A stretch of DNA of 64,000 bases. Origin: Stieleria varia. Lineage in GTDB: Bacteria > Planctomycetota > Planctomycetia > Pirellulales > Pirellulaceae. The stretch spans positions 806,001 through 870,000 of the forward strand of contig NZ_CP151726.1 in assembly GCF_038443385.1 (NCBI RefSeq), in the 5' to 3' direction. The notes beneath the pieces are model-generated. The model had not been told where the DNA came from. It saw nothing but the letters and a program-made list of their open reading frames with translations, and did not search any database. The position numbers and the translations under genes are program-made. Below are positions 44,223-51,623 of this stretch, in pieces (positions within the stretch are counted from its first letter, which is position 1; each line of letters opens with the position of its first letter).

Positions 44223-45623
44223 ATGAACCGAATCGCCAGCGGCCTGACCCTGTGTCTCATCGTGACATCCCTGGCGTCTGCGAAATCACCCAACGTGGTC
44301 TTGGTGATGTGTGACGACTTGGGGATCGGTGACCCGCAGTGTTTCAACCCCAAGTCCCCGATCGCAACGCCGAACATTGATGCGATGGCGGCCGCTGGGC
44401 TGAAGTTCACTCGTTTTTATGCCGCCGCACCGGTGTGCAGCCCGACGCGTGGAAGCTGTTTGACCGGACGACATCCGTTTCGTTACGGCGTTTACTTTGC
44501 CAACACGGGACATCTCAAGACAGATGAGATCACGTTGCCGGAATTGCTGCGAGAGCAAGGTTACAAGACGGGGCACTTTGGCAAATGGCATCTTGGAACT
44601 TTGACGACGACGATCAAGGATGCCAATCGCGGCGGACCGAAAAACAAACAGCATTTTGCCCCGCCGAGAGATCACGGTTACGACGAAAGTTTTGTGACCG
44701 AGTCCAAGGTTCCGACTTTTGATCCGATGATTCAGCCTGCCAAGCCGGATGAGAAAGCTTGGGATGCGATCGTGGACCCAAGCAGTGCGCAGCCCTATGG
44801 CACGCACTATTGGGATCATGCGGGCAATCCGGTAACGGAAAACCTGGACGGCGATGATTCGCGGATCATCATGGACCGCGCGATACCGTTTATCGAAGAT
44901 GCCGCGAAGTCGCAGCAACCATTCTTTGCCGCCATTTGGTTTCACGCACCGCACTTACCGGTCGTTGCCGGTGAAAAGCATGTCGCGATGTACCGGGATC
45001 ACGACGTCTATGAGCGAAATTACTATGGATGCGTTACCGCGATGGATGAGCAAGTCGGCCGGTTGCGCGAGAAACTGCGTGAATTGGGCGTTGCTCAAGA
45101 CACGATGCTGTGGTTTTGCAGCGACAATGGTCCGGAGGGGCAGCAGGGAAAAGCTCCCGGGTCCGCGGACGATTTTCGTGGTCGAAAGCGATCCCTCTAT
45201 GAAGGCGGCGTTCGCGTGCCGGGGATTTTGGAATGGCCTTCACGGGTCAAGCCGGGTGTGACGGATGTGGCCGCCGTGACGAGTGACTATTTGCCGACCA
45301 TGTTGGATGCATTGGAGATAAAGTATCCAGACGATCGCCCGATCGATGGCATGTCTTTGTTGCCGGTGATCGATGGAAAAGTCTCTCAGCGTGAGAAGCC
45401 GATCGGGTTTCAGTCCAACAAACAAATCGCTTGGCATGACGGGGTATGGAAGCTGTACAGTGGCGACGACGGTAAGAATTGGGAGCTGTACGACTTGTCG
45501 AGCGATCCGTGTGAACAAAGGGAATGTTCCGGTGAGCGGCCTGAGGATGTTGAGCGGATGGCAGCAGCGGTGCAGCAGTGGCGTGAGTCGTGCAAGCGGA
45601 GTGATGGCGGGGGAGACTACTGA
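44223..45623 (+). CDS. Arylsulfatase (Cys-type sulfatase)
   Basis: A 466-residue exported sulfatase. The signal peptide is NRIASGLTLCLIVTSLASA. Metal-binding Asp residues are in VMCDDLGIGD (Asp31-Asp32). The sulfatase signature is VCSPTRGSCLTGR with Cys72 (converted to formylglycine) in CSPTR. Further active-site blocks: GHFGKWHLG, FWFHAPHLPV-like (IWFHAPHLPVVAG) and FCSDNGPEG with the Asp-Asn pair. It belongs to the S1 family common in Pirellulaceae, which use it on sulfated algal polysaccharides. The substrate subclass cannot be told by eye. The ATG at 44223 is chosen over an in-frame TTG at 44217. It needs a formylglycine-generating enzyme, not present in the window. Confidence 0.93.
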   Translation: MNRIASGLTLCLIVTSLASAKSPNVVLVMCDDLGIGDPQCFNPKSPIATPNIDAMAAAGLKFTRFYAAAPVCSPTRGSCLTGRHPFRYGVYFANTGHLKTDEITLPELLREQGYKTGHFGKWHLGTLTTTIKDANRGGPKNKQHFAPPRDHGYDESFVTESKVPTFDPMIQPAKPDEKAWDAIVDPSSAQPYGTHYWDHAGNPVTENLDGDDSRIIMDRAIPFIEDAAKSQQPFFAAIWFHAPHLPVVAGEKHVAMYRDHDVYERNYYGCVTAMDEQVGRLREKLRELGVAQDTMLWFCSDNGPEGQQGKAPGSADDFRGRKRSLYEGGVRVPGILEWPSRVKPGVTDVAAVTSDYLPTMLDALEIKYPDDRPIDGMSLLPVIDGKVSQREKPIGFQSNKQIAWHDGVWKLYSGDDGKNWELYDLSSDPCEQRECSGERPEDVERMAAAVQQWRESCKRSDGGGDY

Positions 45624-45639
45624 GAGGAACACCCCCGCC

Positions 45640-45770
45640 TAGTGCATCGTCCAGTCTTAGAACGTGGGTTCGGTAGATGAGCCGTTTTGGCGTTAGCCAC
45701 GGTTTTCGTGACACAACCGTGGCTAACGCCAAAACGGCTAACCCCAAAATCAAGACCGGACGATGCACTA
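45640..45770. repeat. Palindromic element family B, copy 1 (MITE-like)
   Basis: A 131-bp element. Terminal inverted repeats of 19 bases (45640-45658 and 45752-45770; TAGTGCATCGTCC core) differ by one base. Inside is a perfect 25-base stem (45680-45704 / 45715-45739) beginning AGCCGTTTTGGCGTTAGCCA around a 10-base loop. An inverted copy is at 47267-47365. Confidence 0.9.
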
Positions 45771-45947
45771 GCCTGGATTATTCACGCCACTGACTACAGT
45801 CTTCGCAATACGTTTGCACCAAACGGTTTACGCGGATTGGCACGAAAACAGCCTGCGCATATCAGCCGCCACGCGATAGCGTCCGGTTCTCACGCCTGTA
45901 ATCGGGAACCGGACGCTATCGCGTGCCGGCTGATGAATCATCCGGGC
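45771..45947. repeat. Palindromic element family A, copy 2
   Basis: The core hairpin 45861-45934 (ATCAGCCGCCACGCGATAGC ... GGCTGAT) is nearly identical to copies at 1746-1819 and 57268-57345. The outer arms GCCTGGATTATTCA and TGAATCATCCGGGC are inverted, like those of copy 1. It directly abuts family B copy 1. Confidence 0.85.
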
Positions 45948-45959
45948 TCGGGCGTTGTG

Positions 45960-47168
45960 TTACCAGTCGATGTCGCCTACGACGATTGTGTAGCCGACGC
46001 CGAGCAAGCCGATAATGGCCATGCCGATGCCCAAGTAAAGCAAGAACGACGAGTCGGTTGATCCACCGACCAAGATGGCCTGCGTGGGATCCTCCGGATC
46101 GTACTTGACCTGGGCCGTGCCGCCTAAATCGTGTGAGTCGTAGTACGTGCTGTTGACCTGAAACTCGTCTGTATACGCTGCCCCTGCTTCGGTCTTGTAG
46201 GCGACCTCCAGGTAATACGATCGACTTCGTCGACTACGTCTCTCACGGCTATCGAGGACGACGCCATCGACCGTGACGCCACGTGCGTCTAACGCTGCCA
46301 TTTTGCTTTGCGCGGACCAACCGATGAAGGCGAGGAATGGTCCACCGAGCATCATGATGATCAGGCCCCAGTGGATACGATTGCTGAAATATCCTCCCAA
46401 GCTGCGCTCCGTCGGACCGGTGCTGGCGGCGGCCATGTTTCCGATCTTTTCATCCAGCGATGGCGAGTAGGCTCCTGCGGCGGCCAATGCGGCATGATTG
46501 ACTTGGGGACCACTGGATACAGCAGGCGAGCTGGGGAATCCGCCTGGGAACGAGGCTGCTGGGCTCATCCCGGTTGCGGCTGGCGTATTGAGTTCATTCC
46601 AAAAATCGCCGCCACTGGCCGCTGGCGCCGGTGCGCTGGGCATTGGTGTGCCCGGCGCCGGTGCCGCTGGCATTGCCGTGGGCAAGTCCGCGAATGGATC
46701 TTGCGTCGTCGTCGGTTGTGATGGAAAGGAAGTCGCAGGCGTGGAAAGTGGTGCTGCGACGGGAATCGCAGTGGGGACACTGCTTTGCGAAAGGGGTTGA
46801 GCCGTCTGTGCGGGAGTTGACGTTGCGGACCCCGCCGGAATCTTGAGTTTCTGTGAGCACTTGGGGCACTGGATTTGTTTTCCGCGAGCGCTCGTGGGAA
46901 CTCGCAACTGTGATCCACAGGGGCACTTGATCGTCAACGTGTCCGACGTCGGTGAAGTCGTCGGCGCGGAGTTAGGATTGGAGCTTGCTGCGGGAGTCGC
47001 TGGGCTGCCGGTTGGTGTTTGCGTGGGGACGTTCGTGGCAGACGCTGATTTTGGCTGTCCGATCGAAAGGACTTTTTGGCAACCCGGACACTTGATCTTT
47101 TTGCCCATCAGTTCCGGTTTGATCGCAAGTGTCCGGCTGCATCCTGGGCATTTGATTTGGGTTGCCAT
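45960..47168 (-). CDS. Zinc-ribbon and DUF3592-like membrane protein
   Basis: A 402-residue protein. Two N-terminal zinc ribbons have paired Cys knuckles: IKCPGCSRTLAI...KCPGCQ (about 5-33) and IKCPCGSQLRVP...QCPKCSQ (about 79-105). A ~130-residue Pro/Ala/Ser/Thr-rich linker follows. Two transmembrane helices (IHWGLIIMMLGGPFLAFIGW and FLLYLGIGMAIIGLLGVGYT) flank a DUF3592-like beta domain (GVTVDGVVLDSRERRSRR...AQVKYDPEDPTQAIL). Planctomycetes have many MJ0042-like zinc-ribbon membrane proteins; the role is unknown. The start at 47168 has an AGGAA-type ribosome site. The gene is bracketed by inverted copies of palindromic element B. Confidence 0.8.
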   Translation of the reverse strand: MATQIKCPGCSRTLAIKPELMGKKIKCPGCQKVLSIGQPKSASATNVPTQTPTGSPATPAASSNPNSAPTTSPTSDTLTIKCPCGSQLRVPTSARGKQIQCPKCSQKLKIPAGSATSTPAQTAQPLSQSSVPTAIPVAAPLSTPATSFPSQPTTTQDPFADLPTAMPAAPAPGTPMPSAPAPAASGGDFWNELNTPAATGMSPAASFPGGFPSSPAVSSGPQVNHAALAAAGAYSPSLDEKIGNMAAASTGPTERSLGGYFSNRIHWGLIIMMLGGPFLAFIGWSAQSKMAALDARGVTVDGVVLDSRERRSRRSRSYYLEVAYKTEAGAAYTDEFQVNSTYYDSHDLGGTAQVKYDPEDPTQAILVGGSTDSSFLLYLGIGMAIIGLLGVGYTIVVGDIDW

Positions 47169-47266
47169 GGAGATTCCTGAGGGCAAACGTGAAGAGTCGA
47201 TGCGTCAGCAAGGGTAAGAGTGTAGAACGCAAGAGCGGGCGGCTCAACCTTTCCCGCCAGAGCTAC

Positions 47267-47365
47267 TAGGGCATCATCCGGTCTTGATTTTGGCGTTAGC
47301 CACGGTTGTGTCACGAAAACCGTGGCTAACGCCAAAACGGCTCATCTACCGAACCAACTATTGGT
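47267..47365. repeat. Palindromic element family B, copy 2 (inverted relative to copy 1)
   Basis: A 20-base perfect stem, TTTTGGCGTTAGCCACGGTT (47288-47307) with 47318-47337. Flanking bases match copy 1 reversed: the left end TAGGGCATCATCCGGTCTT resembles one terminal repeat, while the right terminus has diverged after CTCATCTACCGAACC. Confidence 0.85.
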
Positions 47366-47374
47366 CAGCCCACG

Positions 47375-48244
47375 CTAATCGTCCGTTTGTGAATCACGCA
47401 ACCATGTCGACCACGCGGTTGTATCGTTGGCGAAGTCTTGTTTGGTGATTTCGCGAAGATGGTCGACCACGATGTTCGCTTGATCTGCGGGGAGCTGGTG
47501 CAGCAAATCGATCAGGTAGGCCGGGTCCTGAGTCCAGCCGGCAGCGGAGATCAGTTGGTCGACTTGGTGAAACTGTTCCCGGTACATTTTCAGCACGCCA
47601 GCGAGTCGATGTCGCGCTTCGGCTGACAATGCGTTTTCCTGGTCCGCCTGGAGGATCAAGTTTGAATACTTGGAAACATTGGCCAGCAGTTCCTTGGAGG
47701 CGGCATCACGCACTGCGAAAGAATTGCCGTCGATCTGTTCCATCAACTCCACAAATCGTTCACGTTCCTGCTTGTCGATTGCCGTGATGTGGCTTAGAAG
47801 GCGTTGGACGATTGCGGGATCGTATCGCTTCATCGGCATCAAGAGTCCTGCATGCTGCAAGTGAACGAACAATACGGACTCGATTGCACCTGGATGGTTT
47901 GCGTAGAGTTCTGCGAAGGACGGCGCGCTGTAGACCTTTGCTGTGTCCGTGCCCACCTCGACCCAACGCACGCTGCCATCAGCCGTTTGTTGCAAGATCG
48001 TGACGCTATCGCCCAGGAGTCGCACGTTCAGTTCTTTTTTATCGCCATTGGATACGAACAACATTCGTTTAGGCGCATTGAGCTCCCGAATGGTCAACTC
48101 GAAACGGTCTTCGTTGATGACAAGTTCAGCATCCAGTTCGCCGGTGGAGAACCGGCGGCGATAGTTTTTGCCGCTCGAACTCGTTGACGTGGAAACACGT
48201 CCACCGCCGGTGAAGCGATGTTGGAAATTGTGAAACAAGAGCAT
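47375..48244 (-). CDS. Protein of unknown function (289 aa)
   Basis: I do not recognise a family. The frame begins MLLFHNFQHRFTGGGR at the ATG 48244; a TTG two codons upstream is possible. The first ~100 residues look beta-rich with an Asp/Glu/Arg pattern (ELDAELVINEDRFELTIREL, VTILQQTADGSVRWVEV). The rest is helical (VQRLLSHITAIDKQERERFV, ELLANVSKYSNLILQADQEN, VVDHLREITKQDF). No clear signal peptide is seen from this start, although homologues may start earlier. It lies 21 bases behind a secreted protein gene in the same orientation, so the two probably form an operon. Confidence 0.6.
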   Translation of the reverse strand: MLLFHNFQHRFTGGGRVSTSTSSSGKNYRRRFSTGELDAELVINEDRFELTIRELNAPKRMLFVSNGDKKELNVRLLGDSVTILQQTADGSVRWVEVGTDTAKVYSAPSFAELYANHPGAIESVLFVHLQHAGLLMPMKRYDPAIVQRLLSHITAIDKQERERFVELMEQIDGNSFAVRDAASKELLANVSKYSNLILQADQENALSAEARHRLAGVLKMYREQFHQVDQLISAAGWTQDPAYLIDLLHQLPADQANIVVDHLREITKQDFANDTTAWSTWLRDSQTDD

Positions 48245-48265
48245 GGGCAATGGGATCGATGCTTG

Positions 48266-49108
48266 TCATTGTTTCATGAACTGTAGCGTCCGCGCCTTGG
48301 CGTCAGGAATCTCGACACCGTCGCCTTTCAGCAAGGAGATTGAATCGTCGAACGCGGCACTGAGACTTTTGCCTCCAAAGGGTTGCGACCAGTGCTCGTC
48401 GTCTAGCATCAATGCGCCGCCGTCCCATTTCAAGTGAACGAGTTGACGAATCCCAAACGCAGCGTCTTGGATGGCACCCACTGGCAGCTTGTTTGCAGTT
48501 GGCAGGTCATTCGCATCTGGCGGGTCATTCGCATTTGGCAGGGCGGCAGCGTGCTGCGATACGTCTGCATCCTCAGGTTGGATAAAGTGAAAGTTGTCAC
48601 CCATTCTGTGTAAGAAGTGGGCGTGGTCGGCCTGTTGGGCGCGGTGGGTGAGGGCTTGGAAACGACGCATCAGTTGCGTGTCTTTCATCGCATCGCGGTG
48701 ATCTGAAAGCAGGCGATGGAGCTTGGTGCTCATCATGTCTTGGCTGCTTCGGTTGCCGGCCAAGTTGGGGCCGATGCATTTCAGTTGCCAGAGGTACAGC
48801 GAAAGATGCTTCTGCCGCTTGGCCAATGGCGAGTCTTGTTGTTGGGTTGCTAGGAGGCTTGCCGCGTTTCGCTGAAACTCTTGTTCCAGTTGATCGGCAA
48901 GATGCAAGACTTCCAGCGTCCCGTAACTACCCAAGCGTTCTTGGTCGTTCAGGACGGTTTCGAATTCGTCCATCGCTTTCGCGAATGCTTCGCCAATGGA
49001 CTGTTTTTCTTGTTCGGTCTCCGCGGGTTCATCGGCGAAGGCAACGTTCGGTACGATCATGAATCCGATCAATGACATGATCATCAGAGCGACGATGGAT
49101 TGTTTCAT
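48266..49108 (-). CDS. Secreted protein of unknown function (280 aa)
   Basis: No recognised family. MKQSIVALMIMSLIGFMIVPNVAFADE is a clear signal peptide. The mature protein is helical with heptad-like stretches (AFAKAMDEFETVLNDQERLG, LADQLEQEFQRNAASLLATQ). It contains a short degenerate tandem repeat, PNANDPPDANDLPTANKLP (about 195-213, encoded by ~18-bp repeats at 48490-48545), and ends with a Trp/Asp-rich region (LVHLKWDGGALMLDDEHWSQ). It precedes another unknown gene in the same orientation by 21 bases and may act with it in the periplasm. Confidence 0.6.
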   Translation of the reverse strand: MKQSIVALMIMSLIGFMIVPNVAFADEPAETEQEKQSIGEAFAKAMDEFETVLNDQERLGSYGTLEVLHLADQLEQEFQRNAASLLATQQQDSPLAKRQKHLSLYLWQLKCIGPNLAGNRSSQDMMSTKLHRLLSDHRDAMKDTQLMRRFQALTHRAQQADHAHFLHRMGDNFHFIQPEDADVSQHAAALPNANDPPDANDLPTANKLPVGAIQDAAFGIRQLVHLKWDGGALMLDDEHWSQPFGGKSLSAAFDDSISLLKGDGVEIPDAKARTLQFMKQ

Positions 49109-49307
49109 GGCGATGCGTTGGAAGTCAGGCGATGGCCTGTTAAATGGTTTGCAGCCGATTCGCGTGGTTTTGACCGAAGCAAAAAAACTCTGGCAATCCG
49201 ATAAGATAACCGGATGTTCAGCGATAGCGGGAGAAAATCTGTTATCAATTGGAGTGGGTACGCCCCGTTTTTGAGTTACACATTATCTGAGCAAGAGGAG
49301 AGTCACC

Positions 49308-50363
49308 TTGAGAGCGGTGTGTTTTCGGTCGATCCAGCGAGTGGAGGTCGATGAGTTGCCGGATGTATCGATCCAGGACCCTGGTGACGCGTTGGTGGCG
49401 GTGGAAATGGCGGGATTGTGCGGCAGTGATCTGCATCCGTTTTTTGGGCGGGAGACAGGATTGGACGTCGGGACCGTGATGGGGCACGAGTTCGTCGGTC
49501 GCGTCATTGCGGTGGGAGGCAACGTCCAGCAGATCCGCCTCGGGGATCGTGTTTGCAGTCCATTTACGACCAACTGTGGACACTGTTTTTATTGTCAACG
49601 CGGTCTGACATCGCGTTGCACCAGCGGGCAGCTGTTTGGCTGGGTGCAGGACTCCGTCGGATTGCATGGAGGTCAAGCCGAATTGGTACGCGTGCCGCTA
49701 GCGGACGCGACGTTGATGAACCTGCCGGAGACGATTTCGGCCGAGGCGGGATTGTTGTTGGGTGACAACTTGAGCACGGCCGTTTTTGGCGTTTCGATGG
49801 CGGTCGAGACGGATCGTATCGTTGACGATGTGCACGTTGTGGTGGGGTGCGGTACCGTTGGGTTGTTGGCGATCGCATGGCTGAACAGACTGGGCGCCAA
49901 ACAGGTGCACGCGGTCGATCCCAATCTGCCGAGGTTGTCACTGGCCGCGCGATTGGGTGCCACAGTACACGCGGATGAGAGGGACGCGATCGAGGCGATC
50001 ATGAGGGCAACCGGGCGTCGAGGTGCCGACGCGGTGCTGGAGTTTGTTGGCCTGCCCGATGCGCAGCGTCTGGCTTATGAATTGATTCGCCCCGGGGGAC
50101 GCATGTCGGTGATCGGGTGTCATTGCACGCCGGGCTTTTCGTTCAGCCCGGCCGATGCGTACAACAAGAATTTGACCTATCGAACAGGGCGATGCCCGGC
50201 TCGGCATTACATGTCCATGCTTGCGGAGAATCTCAATCGCCAAGCGATGGACTTGGATTGGTGCATCACGCATCGTTTTGGTTTGGAAGATGCGGAGTCA
50301 GCCTATGATGTCTTTGCCCATCAGCAGGACGGTTGCGTCAAGGCGGTGTTGACTTTCGGCTAA
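49308..50363 (+). CDS. Zinc-dependent alcohol dehydrogenase family protein
   Basis: A 351-residue MDR dehydrogenase with both zinc sites. The catalytic Cys is in MAGLCGSDLHPFF, with VMGHEFVG supplying His and Glu. The structural zinc lobe is NCGHCFYCQRGLTSRC (four Cys). The NAD-binding loop is VVGCGTVGLLAIAW. Resemblance is to formaldehyde- and threonine-dehydrogenase-like zinc enzymes; the substrate is unknown. The start is TTG at 49308, supported by AAGAGGAGAG 7-15 bases upstream, and no in-frame ATG fits better. It ends 68 bases before a second alcohol dehydrogenase in the same direction, so they may be cotranscribed. Confidence 0.88.
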   Translation: MRAVCFRSIQRVEVDELPDVSIQDPGDALVAVEMAGLCGSDLHPFFGRETGLDVGTVMGHEFVGRVIAVGGNVQQIRLGDRVCSPFTTNCGHCFYCQRGLTSRCTSGQLFGWVQDSVGLHGGQAELVRVPLADATLMNLPETISAEAGLLLGDNLSTAVFGVSMAVETDRIVDDVHVVVGCGTVGLLAIAWLNRLGAKQVHAVDPNLPRLSLAARLGATVHADERDAIEAIMRATGRRGADAVLEFVGLPDAQRLAYELIRPGGRMSVIGCHCTPGFSFSPADAYNKNLTYRTGRCPARHYMSMLAENLNRQAMDLDWCITHRFGLEDAESAYDVFAHQQDGCVKAVLTFG

Positions 50364-50431
50364 GAAACGGGATTGTCAACTTCGTAGCATTCTTTAGTTT
50401 CGTATCCACACATCACAAGAGGTTTCCATCG

Positions 50432-51436
50432 ATGACGATCATTCATGCCTATGCGGCGCAGAAAGCTGGCGGAGTGTTTGAGCCCTTTGAGTTTGACGCG
50501 GGAGATCTGGGGGCCAGCGACGTCGAGATCGCCGTCGAGTCCTGTGGAATTTGCCACAGTGACCTTTCCATGCTGGACAACGAATGGCAGATGACCCAGT
50601 ATCCGTTTGTAGGCGGGCACGAAGTGGTTGGGCGTGTGGCGGCGGTCGGCGATCAGGTGCCAAATCTTTCGGAAGGTGATTTGGTCGGACTGGGGTGGAC
50701 GAGTCGCAGTTGCATGCATTGCGATCAGTGCATGGCGGGAGATCACAATCTTTGCATTGAAGCGCAAGGAACGATCACGCATCAACGCGGTGGATTTGCG
50801 GACAAGGTACGTTGTCACTGGGGATGGGCGACCAAGATTCCTGAGGGAGTTCAAAGCGAATCTGCGGGACCGTTGTTTTGCGGAGGGCTGACGGTATTCA
50901 ATCCGCTAATACAGATGAATTTGTCTCCGACATCACGCGTCGGCGTGGTCGGAATTGGTGGACTGGGACACATGGCATTGATGTTTCTCAAAGCCTGGGG
51001 GTGCGAAGTCACGGCGATTTCACGAACTCGTTCTAAGGAGTCCGAAGCGAGAGACTTGGGCACGCACGAATTTGTCGCCACGAGCGAATCTGGTGCATTG
51101 CAGAGCCAAGCCGGTAAGTTCGACTTGGTACTCAATACGACCGACGCAAATTTGCCTTGGGATGATTACATCGCGACGCTCGCACCACGGGGTGTTTTGC
51201 ATACTGTGGGTGCTGCGCCCAAAATTGAGGCCACGGTGTTTCCGATGATCATGGGGCAGCGCTCTCTCGCTTCGTCGCCCACGGGCAGCATCGCGACCAC
51301 GCGACAGATGCTGGATTTTGTTGCCCGTCACCAAATCGCGCCGATGACGGAGGTGTTCCCGATGAATCAGATCAACGAAGCCATGGAAAGGCTGCGCAAT
51401 GGATCACCTCGATACCGAATCGTACTGACACGATGA
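50432..51436 (+). CDS. NADP-dependent alcohol dehydrogenase (YahK/cinnamyl alcohol dehydrogenase type)
   Basis: A 334-residue zinc MDR of the CAD/YahK group. The catalytic motif is ESCGICHSDLSMLDNEW with GGHEVVGRV. The structural zinc lobe is SCMHCDQCMAGDHNLC. The nucleotide loop is VGIGGLGHMALMFLKAWG, and ISRTRSKESEA after the second strand favours NADPH. Such enzymes reduce broad-range aldehydes. The start at 50432 (MTIIHAYAAQKAGG) has AGAGG 11 bases upstream; a longer in-frame extension overlaps the previous gene and is rejected. Confidence 0.9.
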   Translation: MTIIHAYAAQKAGGVFEPFEFDAGDLGASDVEIAVESCGICHSDLSMLDNEWQMTQYPFVGGHEVVGRVAAVGDQVPNLSEGDLVGLGWTSRSCMHCDQCMAGDHNLCIEAQGTITHQRGGFADKVRCHWGWATKIPEGVQSESAGPLFCGGLTVFNPLIQMNLSPTSRVGVVGIGGLGHMALMFLKAWGCEVTAISRTRSKESEARDLGTHEFVATSESGALQSQAGKFDLVLNTTDANLPWDDYIATLAPRGVLHTVGAAPKIEATVFPMIMGQRSLASSPTGSIATTRQMLDFVARHQIAPMTEVFPMNQINEAMERLRNGSPRYRIVLTR

Positions 51437-51623
51437 ATTTGGATGCGACGAGCTTGGGCGTCCCCGTGGCAGACCTGTAATCGTTCGATTCGTTCCAATC
51501 GTCACAGCCGCCCGGCGGAACCAGGGAGGAATGCCAATAACAGGCGGGGGGGAACAGTCAAATTCCATTGCTGAGAGGGCGATTTGTAGCGTTCGCACAG
51601 ATGTCAAATTAGCCTTGTTGGCT

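Larger units (their letters stand above)
45624..45959. other. Intergenic region made almost entirely of palindromic elements
   Basis: The 336 bases between the sulfatase and the zinc-ribbon gene hold a family B element (45640-45770) followed immediately by a family A element (45771-45947). No gene is seen. Confidence 0.7.
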
